From RHKX01 sp963745755 (lineage in GTDB: Bacteria > Actinomycetota > Thermoleophilia > Solirubrobacterales > 70-9), in NCBI GenBank assembly GCA_963745755.1, contig CAVUYP010000001.1:1984001-2048000 (forward strand): a stretch of 64,000 nt of DNA, in the 5' to 3' direction. Below are positions 27,021 through 34,319 of the stretch, piece after piece. How positions within the stretch are numbered: position 1 is the first letter of the stretch; every line of letters starts with the position of its first letter. Below the pieces are notes generated by a model that worked only from the letters and a program-made list of their open reading frames with translations, searched no databases and was not told where the DNA came from. The translations under genes were made by a program, and so were the position numbers.

Positions 27021-27084
27021 TTGCCGCCGCTCCAACTTGCCGCCGCTCCAACTTGCCGCCGCTCCAACTTGCCGCCGCTCTAAC
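27021..27084 (+). repeat. 16-bp tandem repeat, four units
   Basis: Unit TTGCCGCCGCTCCAAC repeated head-to-tail at 27021, 27037, 27053 and 27069, the last with one change (CTCTAAC). The stop codon of the decayed propeller gene (27080-27082) lies in the last unit, so the other three look like an expansion of the gene's end into the spacer upstream of the DUF2252 gene. It could arise by replication slippage; no function is evident. Confidence 0.85.
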
Positions 27085-28749
27085 CCTCGGTCGCCGTCGG
27101 AACCGGCGGCTGTGAGGAGGCCGGCATCGGCTGCAGGAAGTAGAGCGAACCCGAGGACTGAGCGGGGTACACGAAGCGGCCGCCGTACGCGGGTGCGACG
27201 AGCCCGTTGAGCCCGATCGGGGGCAGGTAGTCGGAATCGCGATCGGCTTGCCGGTCGCGGCGTCGCGCCACACGACCCGCTGGGTGTAGCTGCCGGTCGC
27301 GAGTTCGCCGACTGGCGCGTCCGGGTTCCATTGGGTCGTGACGATGATCCGGTTCGTCCGCCGAGCCGTACAGCGGCTGGAACTCGAAACTGCGGTCGTC
27401 GACGGTCCACTTCGTCGTCATCTTGCCGGTCGACGGGTCGAGATGGATGCCGGCGATCTTGCCGACCCCTCCGTCGGCCGAGTAGACCATGTTGTTCTCG
27501 AGGTCGCCCTGGGGCTTCGGCGGGGCGAAGCTCTTCTGCCCCGACTGGAGCTGGCCGAACGGGTAGATGGTCTGGATGTTGGACGCGTCGTCGACGTTGA
27601 TCGCGACTAGCGACGATGCCTTCGTGCTGCTGCCGATGCCGTTCGTCTGAATGACGATCCAGTTGCCCATGAAGGTCGGGGCGTCGCCGACGGTCTGGCC
27701 CTTCGCGAGGTAGCTCGCGACCCATGACTTGTCCATGGTCAGCTGCTTCGTCGCCGGGTCCCAGAAGGTGCGGTACGCGTTCTTGAGCATCGCGGAGTAG
27801 ATCGCGATCTTGCCCTGGTAGGGAGCGATGATCGTCGGGGTCGCCGAGTCCTCGGGCATCACGAGCTTGTCGTAGATCTTCAGCGTGTCTGGGATCGATC
27901 GCGAGCATGGCCGACGGCTTCTGCTCGGGCCCGCCGGCGGACTGCGAGCAGCCCACCAGTCCGCCGCCGCCCTGCTGGTTGCAGTTCTCGGGACGGTTCT
28001 GGCTGCGGAGGATGATCGTGCCGTCGGGCGCGACGGTCAGCTCCTTGTAGTTGATGTCCTCCGGCTTGACCGGGCCCGGGGCGGGCAGGTCGCGCTCCTT
28101 GATGATCGCGCCGGTGTCGCGATCGAGCAACGCGATCTTGTGGCTCCACGCGACGACGATGTTCCCGTCGGCGAGGATGTTGAGGTTGTTGCCGCCGACG
28201 AAGACGTTGCTGACGTTCAGGTTGTCGAGGTTCGTCTCCACACCTGCTCGCCCGCTGATCGGGTCGATCTTGGCCACGTACGGACCGTCGGTGATCCGCC
28301 CCGTGCTCGCCGGTCCCCCGCCCGCCACGTACATGCCGTTGGGCCCGTCGTTGTTGACGTAGTAGACGTTCGGGTAGTTCCCCTCCGCCTTGTAGGTGTA
28401 GACGACGTTCGGCTCGGTCAGGGATCCGAGGAAGTCGGCGCACTGGAAGACGGCGCTTCGCGTCGCGTCGGTCAGCTCGGCGCCGTTGATTGCGGGGAAG
28501 TAGCCCGGGGTCGAGATCCCCTCCTGGCACTTCTGCTCCTTCGGGTAGAGGCTCGATGTCGCCCGGGAGCGGAGCGAGCGTCTGCTGCTCGCTCGGGGTC
28601 ACGTTCCGAGCTGCGCCCGAGAGTGCGGCGAAGTGCGGCGCAACGTTCTTCGACGTCGAGAGCGCCGGGATCAGGATCAGAGCGAGCAGGCCGACGAGGA
28701 CCAGGATCGCCGCCAGGAACGGCCGGACGATGTGCCAGATGCGCTTCAC
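27080..28749 (-). pseudogene. membrane-anchored beta-propeller, copy 2, multiply frameshifted
   Basis: A paralogue of the propeller at 23042-24700. It starts at a GTG (28749) overlapping the upstream stop, with the same N-terminal anchor helix and shared segments (PGYFPAIN, LDRDTGAIIKERDL, TFWDPATKQLTMDKSW, SSGSLYFLQPMP). At least four shifts break it: near 28560 (after the anchor), near 27887, and a pair near 27350 and 27236 that leave a scrambled segment before the frame returns. Homology to the intact copy shows the repaired frames. Degeneration after duplication is the natural reading, but sequencing error cannot be excluded since all shifts are single-base. Confidence 0.8.
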
Positions 28750-29512
28750 GATGCTGCTCCTTCGGAGGTGGCGGCCGACGGCTGCTCGGCGGCAGACTGG
28801 CGCTCACGTTTGCTGCGGTGCTGGCCGAGCACCATCGTCGCGCCGGCCAGGAAGACCCAGACGACGAATGCGATCCAATGCGCGTAGAAGCCGAGCCCGC
28901 CGGTCGCCGGGTTGAAGATTCCGCTCGCGCGTACGGGGTCACGAATCCGAAAACCGATGCGAGCGGCCGCAAGCAGCGCCAGGAAGCCGAGCCACTTCGG
29001 CAGGCCGCCGGCCCTCAGGCGTTACCTCTGCGACCCCCAGGTAGAAGACCGCAAATGCGCCGCCGCCGAATGCGAACGAGAGCGCCGCCGCCCCGTACAG
29101 GGTCGGCACGGTCTCGGCCTGCGGCAAGGTTGTCGCAAGGGTCGCGGTGCCGGTGAGGATCAGACCGACCATCGTCAGCGTCGACGCCGGCGATGGCGCC
29201 GGCCGATGCGATTGCCGAGCCCCTCGCCGGACCGCCCTCGGCGTCTCGAAGGACGGACCAGAGCGTTCCGAGGAACCAGAGGAAGATGACCAGCCCGATG
29301 CCGTTCAGCATCACCTGTGCGCGGATTCCGTTGAGGTGATCGGCGAAGAACGCGGGAGCAGCCTCTGCGTTGCCGATGTTAGGGAGGCGCGGCGTGTTGC
29401 CGCCACTCGGATCAGTGTTCAGGAAGATCAGCGCCGCAGCTACGAACAGCAACACGGCGAAGAGGCCGCTCAGCGCCCCCATCTGCTCCCAGGTTCGACT
29501 CTTCTCGCTCAT
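28746..29512 (-). pseudogene. six-helix membrane protein, copy 2, frameshifted
   Basis: A paralogue of the 24697-25425 product: TWEQMGALSGLFAVLLFV, RLPNIGNAEAAPAFFADHL and FLWFLGTLWSVLRDAEGG align with copy 1. The frame shifts near 29190, continues in a second frame (AETVPTLYGAAALSFAFGGG), and shifts again near 29025 and 28940 before ending in SEGAAS with a stop overlapping the propeller's GTG start (GTGA). The operon architecture of copy 1 is therefore fully preserved although both genes are interrupted. Confidence 0.75.
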
Positions 29513-29552
29513 GTGACGAGACGCTAAGCGAGCAATCCGAATCGAACATCGT

Positions 29553-29567
29553 CCCGTTGGGATGAAT
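29553..29567 (+). promoter_or_regulatory. GGGATGAA box shared with the copy 1 operon
   Basis: CCCGTTGGGATGAAT here matches CCCGCTGGGATGAAT at 25493-25507 in 14 of 15 positions. It is located 41 bp upstream of the copy 2 membrane gene. A related ATTCATCC (the reverse complement of GGATGAAT) lies at 29629-29636 upstream of the ClC gene. Candidate site for the cassette's MalT-type regulator. Confidence 0.4.
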
Positions 29568-29682
29568 TTGGACCGCTACGCCCGAGCGAACGTCGGCCGC
29601 TGCAGCTCGCTCAGCCGACGGCTGCCACATTCATCCGATCCGGAGGATGCGCCTCGCCGCCCCGCGCACGAAACTTCAATCG

Positions 29683-31071
29683 ATGAACAACCTCTCCAAG
29701 ACAACAACTGGGGAGCCGACGGTTGAGCAGGCGAACGAGCTCATCCGCAGCCGCTCGTTCATTGGGCTTCTCGTCTTGGCGTCGGTCGTCGGCGTCGTCG
29801 TTTCGATCGCGGCGTGGTGCTTCCTCGAGGGCACCTACCAGCTGCAGAAGCTCCTGTTCGAAACGATTCCCGGGCACCTGGGCTCCGAGGATCCTCCATT
29901 TTGGTACCTGTTGATCGTGCTCGGCCTGGCGGGCCTGGTCGTCGGTCTCGCGATCGATCGCCTTCCCGGTCGCGGCGGTCACGTACCCGCCGACGGGCTT
30001 CAAACCGGCGGGGCGACGCCGCAAGGGATGACCCTCGTAGGCGTCCTGGTCGCCGGGGTCGCAACGATCGGCCTCGGCTTCGTCCTCGGCCCGGAGGCCC
30101 CGCTGATCGCAATCGGCTCGGGCCTCGGCGTCGCCCTCGTTCGTCTCGCCCGCAAGGAGACCCCGGAGCAGGCTCTGATGGTGGTGGCTGCCGCCGGCAG
30201 CTTCGCGGCGGTCTCGTTCCTCTTCACCTCGCCGATCATCGCCGCGGTGATCGTGATCGAGGCCGCCGGCATCGGCGGCGTGAAACAGCGCATCGTTTTG
30301 CTTCCCGGCCTGCTCGCAGCCGGAATCGGGAGTCTCGTCTCCATCGGCATCGGCAGCCTCACCGGGCTGAGTTCAAGCGACTACTCGCTGGGAGCGCTGC
30401 AGCTCCCCCAGTTCGACCAGCCCACTCTCCCGGAGTTCGCCTGGACGATCCCGCTCGCGATCGTCGTCGCGATCGGGGCTAAGGTCATACTCGGGCTCGG
30501 GCGCAGGACCAAGCTTGCCGCCGAGAGCCGCCCGGTGTCGGTCGCCCTATCAGCCGGCATCCTGATCGCATGCTTCGCCACTCTGTTCAAGCTGACCACG
30601 GACGAGAGCCCGGTTGCGGTCCTGCTCTCAGGCCAGGATGCGTTGCCCGATCTGGCCGCCAATGCCGGAGATTGGGCAACGGGGACGCTCCTGCTCCTGC
30701 TCCTCTTCAAGGGCCTCGCCTACGGCCTGTCGCTAGGCAGCTTCCGCGGCGGGCCGACGTTCCCGGCGCTGTTCCTGGGCGCGGCCGCAGGAATCATCGC
30801 CGCAGACCTACCCGGGATGTCGACCACACCCGCGGTCGCCGTCTGCATGGCGGCCGCAACGGTGGCGGTCCTCGGCCTACCACTGGCCTCATCGCTCGTA
30901 GTCATCCTGCTGACCGCGAGCTCTGGCCCCGGAGCTATGGCGTTGGTCATCGTCGCCGTCGTCGTCGCCCAGGTTTTCATGCTCCGAATCGACGGGCGTC
31001 GACGTACGTTCGGAGACGAACTCGATCCTGTCGTCGATGGCGGTCTCAGCGGTGCCGGCCAAGGACCGTGA
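29683..31071 (+). CDS. ClC-type chloride channel/transporter
   Basis: 462 aa from the ATG at 29683; an earlier ATG at 29647 abuts a GGAGG with no spacing and adds 12 residues. About ten to twelve hydrophobic helices. The ClC selectivity and gating region is recognisable as FVLGPEAPLIAIGSGLG, with the gating glutamate in GPExP, and a later FRGGPTFPALFLGAAAG matches the GxFxP-type motif. Members transport Cl- (or F-/NO3-) as channels or H+ antiporters; the divergent filter prevents a choice. It is the last gene of cassette 4, ending 9 bp before module 4. Confidence 0.88.
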   Translation: MNNLSKTTTGEPTVEQANELIRSRSFIGLLVLASVVGVVVSIAAWCFLEGTYQLQKLLFETIPGHLGSEDPPFWYLLIVLGLAGLVVGLAIDRLPGRGGHVPADGLQTGGATPQGMTLVGVLVAGVATIGLGFVLGPEAPLIAIGSGLGVALVRLARKETPEQALMVVAAAGSFAAVSFLFTSPIIAAVIVIEAAGIGGVKQRIVLLPGLLAAGIGSLVSIGIGSLTGLSSSDYSLGALQLPQFDQPTLPEFAWTIPLAIVVAIGAKVILGLGRRTKLAAESRPVSVALSAGILIACFATLFKLTTDESPVAVLLSGQDALPDLAANAGDWATGTLLLLLLFKGLAYGLSLGSFRGGPTFPALFLGAAAGIIAADLPGMSTTPAVAVCMAAATVAVLGLPLASSLVVILLTASSGPGAMALVIVAVVVAQVFMLRIDGRRRTFGDELDPVVDGGLSGAGQGP

Positions 31072-31080
31072 CATCGGGCC

Positions 31081-31272
31081 ATTGGGCACCAGCCCCGTTC
31101 TGGTGCCCAAATCCAACCCAATCCCCGGCAATCCAGGGGTATCCGCGTTGGTGCACCGCCCGAGCGCTCGGACCACGAACCGCTTGTTAGAGCCAGTTCC
31201 CTGGCCTCGGACACTCCAACGCCTCCCCGCATCGCATCCAGGAGGTCGCCAGTTCGAGTCCGGCTAGCTTCA
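31081..31272 (+). repeat. 192-bp attachment module, copy 4 (distal end of the array)
   Basis: Perfect hairpin TTGGGCACCAG / CTGGTGCCCAA (31082-31092, 31100-31110), then CCCAATCCCCGGCAATCC, CACGAACCGCTTGTTAGAGCC ending at 31194, and the tRNA-Ala 3' half at 31231-31272. The tRNA copy has three substitutions relative to the gene (anticodon-arm C to T, T-arm G to A, acceptor C to T), consistent with the oldest copy. Module length and spacings equal those of copies 1 and 3. Confidence 0.85.
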
Positions 31273-31346
31273 CTCGAGCACCGCGGTGGTTGGAGCATCG
31301 GTCACCGCTGCCGAGCCGGCCCCTACGTCAGACTTGCGTGACGCCC

Positions 31347-31845
31347 ATGTGTCCCGCCGGTACTCTCAACCGCAATCCCCGGACCTTCGCCTCGGCCGGC
31401 GAGGCGCTGCGTGACATAGCCGGGGTCCTGACCCGCACCGGCCCGCTCGCGGCCGTCTACATGCGCGGGCGACTCGAACCCGCGCTGCGAGAGCGGGTGA
31501 TGGTCGCCGTGAGCCGGGTCAACGCCTGTGAAGGCTGCACATTCGTCCACGAGCGCTGGGCGGGCCATTCCGGCGTCGGCGCCGACGAGCTCGCAGCGAT
31601 CGGTCTCGGCGACCTTGCGGCGCTCGACCGGCGCAGTCGCGCCGCCGTCGTCTACGCGACCGCTCTGGCCGAATCGCGGTTCAACGCTCCCGTTCCACCG
31701 CAGGTGGCCGCGGGAGGCGAAGACACTGCTCACCCCTGAAGAGGTCGTCGCGGTCGAGGCCACCGCCCGGGCGATGGCCCTCGCCAACCTCTCCGCCAAC
31801 ACGGCCGCCGAGCTCAGGGACCGACTGCCGTGGCCGAGCCGCTGA
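31347..31845 (+). pseudogene. AhpD-like alkylhydroperoxidase, single frameshift
   Basis: The frame from 31347 encodes a helical protein with the AhpD signature ACEGCTFVHERWA (CxxC with the following His), expected for a thiol peroxidase partner. Around 31715 the frame shifts: the first frame ends EDTAHP, while the natural C-terminus (KTLLTPEEVVAVEATARAM, ending LPWPSR at 31845) continues in the next frame. One base indel restores a protein of about 165 aa. It lies just outside the cassette array, 75 bp beyond the distal tRNA remnant. Confidence 0.7.
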
Positions 31846-31857
31846 CCCGAGCGCCGG

Positions 31858-32559
31858 TCAGATCGAGATCGTGATCGGGAACGTCACGACCCAGGCGAGC
31901 GTCCCGATGAACAGCACGTAGCCCATCACCAGCAGCGCAACCCGCTGCCGGGGGGCGGTGAGCTTGGTGCTGATCCCGGCGAAGAACAGCGCCGCGGCGA
32001 AGAGGACGACCGCCAGCACGTAGTTGTCGGAGCGCTGGTTCGACTGGAGCGCGTCGGCGTTGGCTGCCTCTGCGTCGGCGACGAGCTGCTTCGCCTCGGC
32101 CTGCTTGGCGAGCTTGTACTCGGGCATCGAGAACGGCGTCGGCGGAGCGTTGGGGGACTTCAGCGGATCGGTGGCGATCCAGGCCTTGACGGCGGGCTTG
32201 AACTCGCTCCGGAACCGCTCGAAGTAGAAATCGGCGAGCTTCTTGTCCTTGACGGCGTAGGCGTTGACCCACTGGGTGAAGGTGAGCACGTCGACCTGGG
32301 TCAGCTGTCCGGCCTCGGTCGAGGCGCGGGTCGACTCGACGCGGGCGGCATTCGCCTTGCTGAAGTCGATCGCCTGCACGCCGCTCCAGCGCGCCGACTG
32401 GTAGGAGCTCCATGCCGTCGCCACCGCCGCGATCGCGAGCAGGATCGTCGCGAACAGCTCGAGGTGGCCGTGCAGGAAGCCAAGCCGGCCAAGAGTCCCA
32501 CGCTGTCGATCGACGTCCGCGGTTTCGCCGTTCGTGTCGGCGGTTTCACCCTTCGTCAT
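31858..32559 (-). CDS. membrane protein with N-terminal helix and C-terminal helical pair
   Basis: 233 aa from the ATG at 32559; the frame extends upstream only as the antisense of the cyclase gene. One transmembrane helix near residues 27-47 (FATILLAIAAVATAWSSYQS), a charged, partly coiled central region of about 100 residues (KLAKQAEAKQLVADAEAANA), then two helices (YVLAVVLFAAALFFAGIS and VALLVMGYVLFIGTLAWV). This layout is seen in widespread uncharacterised bacterial membrane proteins. No function can be assigned. It is divergent from the cyclase gene at 32651. Confidence 0.7.
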   Translation of the reverse strand: MTKGETADTNGETADVDRQRGTLGRLGFLHGHLELFATILLAIAAVATAWSSYQSARWSGVQAIDFSKANAARVESTRASTEAGQLTQVDVLTFTQWVNAYAVKDKKLADFYFERFRSEFKPAVKAWIATDPLKSPNAPPTPFSMPEYKLAKQAEAKQLVADAEAANADALQSNQRSDNYVLAVVLFAAALFFAGISTKLTAPRQRVALLVMGYVLFIGTLAWVVTFPITISI

Positions 32560-32650
32560 CGTCGCGAGGCTATCGCGAGGAGCCCGGCGAGTGCCCGGCC
32601 GGCCGGTAACGCTCCGGTCCGGCAGCCGGCGAGCCGGACCGCGAGGCGGC

Positions 32651-33811
32651 ATGATCGTCACGGTGGAACCCGGAGAGCGAGATCGGGGGGCGGAGACGTC
32701 GGACGCGGCGGCGCTGCGTCGCGAGCTCGGCGCCGGACCCGAGCTCGAGGACGCGATCGCGATGCTGGTCGGGCTCGGCGTCTCCGGCACGGCGATCCGC
32801 GAGGCGTTCGCCCGCGGCAGGATCGAGGACGCGATCTTCGAACCGGTGCTCGATCCGGCCCGCGAGCGGCGGACCGTCTCCGCCGCCGAGATCGCGGGGC
32901 GGGGAGGGCTGACGATCGCCGAGACGCAGGTGATGGCGCTGAGCTTCGGCCTGCGCGCCCCGGAGGCGGAGGAGCCCTACTTCACCCCCGAGGAGGGCGA
33001 GGCGCTGCGGCGGATCGGCGAGCTGCGCGAGATCTGGCCGCCCGAGGTCTACCTGCGCGTGGCGCGCGTCTACGGGCAGGCGCTCGCCCGCATCGCCGAG
33101 GTCGAGTTCGAAGCCTTCCGGCACGAGGTCGAGCCGAAGCTCCGCGCCGCCAGCGGCGGCTCGCTCGCGGCCCTGCCCGCCATCCACGAGGCGTTCAGCC
33201 GGCTGCTGCCGCTGACCGACCCGCTGATCCTCGGCGTCCACCGGCGGCGAGTCGAGCTCGAGACCGCCCAGGCAGCCGTCCGCGAGGCCGAGCGCCACAG
33301 CCCCTCAGGGGTGCTGCCCGGCGCCGTCGAGGTGACGCTGGCGTTCTGCGACCTCAAGGACTTCACGGCCTATGCGGAGACCCACGGGGACGCCGCCGCC
33401 GTGGCCGCGATCGAGCAGTTCGCCGTGGCCGTCAGCGGCGAGCTCGGCGAGCAGGGCCACGTCGTCAAGGCGCTCGGCGACGGCTACATGCTCTCGTTTC
33501 CGGGCCCCGAGCAGGCCGTCGGCGCCTGCCTGCGGACGATCGAGCGGATGCACGGCGAGGGCGATCTCGGCGTCCACGCGGGCGTCCACACCGGGGTCGC
33601 CCTGTACCGCGACGGCGACTACTTCGGCAGGACCGTCAACCTCGCGGCCCGCCTGCTCGCCCTCGCCGGCAGCGACGAGCTGGTCGCCAGCGAGGCCGTC
33701 GTCGCCGCGACCCGCGGGCAGTTCGACTGGCGGCCCGGCGGCGAGCACCGGCTGCGCGGCGTCGGCGAGCCGGTCGCGGTGTCGCGGCTGCGGCCGTCGG
33801 CGGATTCCTGA
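32651..33811 (+). CDS. class III adenylate/guanylate cyclase
   Basis: 386 aa from the ATG at 32651. The N-terminal ~200 residues are helical and regulatory-like (an AIAMLVGLGVSGTAIREAF start resembling the N-terminal domain of mycobacterial Rv-type cyclases). The C-terminal catalytic domain has the first metal aspartate in LAFCDLKDFTAYAE, the second in VVKALGDGYMLSF, and GVALYRDGDYFGRTVNLAARL near the end. Cytosolic. It is expected to make cAMP; nucleotide specificity is not certain by eye. A second, broken cyclase gene lies in cassette 3. Confidence 0.85.
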   Translation: MIVTVEPGERDRGAETSDAAALRRELGAGPELEDAIAMLVGLGVSGTAIREAFARGRIEDAIFEPVLDPARERRTVSAAEIAGRGGLTIAETQVMALSFGLRAPEAEEPYFTPEEGEALRRIGELREIWPPEVYLRVARVYGQALARIAEVEFEAFRHEVEPKLRAASGGSLAALPAIHEAFSRLLPLTDPLILGVHRRRVELETAQAAVREAERHSPSGVLPGAVEVTLAFCDLKDFTAYAETHGDAAAVAAIEQFAVAVSGELGEQGHVVKALGDGYMLSFPGPEQAVGACLRTIERMHGEGDLGVHAGVHTGVALYRDGDYFGRTVNLAARLLALAGSDELVASEAVVAATRGQFDWRPGGEHRLRGVGEPVAVSRLRPSADS

Positions 33812-33844
33812 TTGGCGGCGGCGCCGGGCGGGTAGCGTCTGACC

Positions 33845-34264
33845 ATGGCGAGCAGCGACGACGACCTCTTCGGTGCCGAGCACGTTCGCGTCTATCGCGA
33901 GACCGGCGGCGAGCGCGGCTACCACTGGCGCGGGACGACGATCCTGCTGCTGACCACGACCGGGCGGCGGTCCGGCGAGCGACGGACGACGCCCTTGATC
34001 CACCGAACCGACGGCGACCGCTGGATCGTCGTCGCCTCGAAGGGTGGCACCGACGAGCACCCGGACTGGTTCCTCAACCTCAGCACTGACCCCGACGTCG
34101 AGATCCAGGTGCTGGGCGAGCGGTTCGCGGTCGCCCCGGAGGTCGTCACCGGCGCCGAGCGGGAGCGGCTCTGGAAGCTGATGGCCGAGGTCTGGCCCGC
34201 CTACGACGACTACCAGGCCAGGACCGACCGGGAGATCCCGGTCGTCGCCCTGACCCGGCGCTGA
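33845..34264 (+). CDS. nitroreductase/deazaflavin-dependent (DDN-type) oxidoreductase
   Basis: 139 aa. The motif order TTGRRSGERRTTPLIHRTDGDRW, ASKGGTDEHPDWFLNL and LSTDPDVEIQV is characteristic of the F420-dependent DDN/FDOR-B family (split beta-barrel). Members reduce nitro compounds or quinones with F420H2. The presence of an LLM-type F420-associated oxidoreductase elsewhere in the window supports F420 use by this host. It lies 33 bp after the cyclase gene on the same strand. Confidence 0.88.
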   Translation: MASSDDDLFGAEHVRVYRETGGERGYHWRGTTILLLTTTGRRSGERRTTPLIHRTDGDRWIVVASKGGTDEHPDWFLNLSTDPDVEIQVLGERFAVAPEVVTGAERERLWKLMAEVWPAYDDYQARTDREIPVVALTRR

Positions 34265-34319
34265 GCCGGTGCTGGTGGGCGCCGCCGCCGCGCCGTTGCC
34301 GCTGCGCTAGGTTCGATCC

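Larger units (their letters stand above)
13549..31272. mobile_element. tandem array of four tRNA-Ala(CGC)-anchored integrated cassettes
   Basis: The region runs from the 3' end of the intact tRNA gene to the most distal 3'-half copy. Four cassettes are delimited by 42-nt tRNA repeats: about 1.2 kb (13549-14768), 1.8 kb (14769-16609), 3.5 kb (16610-20149) and 11.1 kb (20150-31272). Each ends in the same 192-193 bp module. Copies 1-3 of the tRNA repeat are identical to the gene and copy 4 carries three changes, as expected if it is the original, displaced chromosomal end. Cassettes 1 and 2 also share the 7 nt after the repeat (TTTTCG and preceding A). No integrase, excisionase, relaxase or replication gene is visible, so mobility in trans or loss of the integrase is inferred. 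Confidence 0.8.

Noticed and set aside
27021..27084. CRISPR array
   Set aside because: Units are 16 bp and directly adjacent without spacers; no cas genes are nearby.
13549..31272. A classical integron or a conjugative element
   Set aside because: No intI-type or other recombinase, no attC core sites of the integron type (the repeats are tRNA-derived), and no relaxase, coupling ATPase or replication gene were found.
32464..34089. A 541-codon + strand frame overlapping the class III cyclase
   Set aside because: It runs out of phase with the cyclase, whose metal-binding motifs are intact, and its product is an Arg/Ala-rich string.
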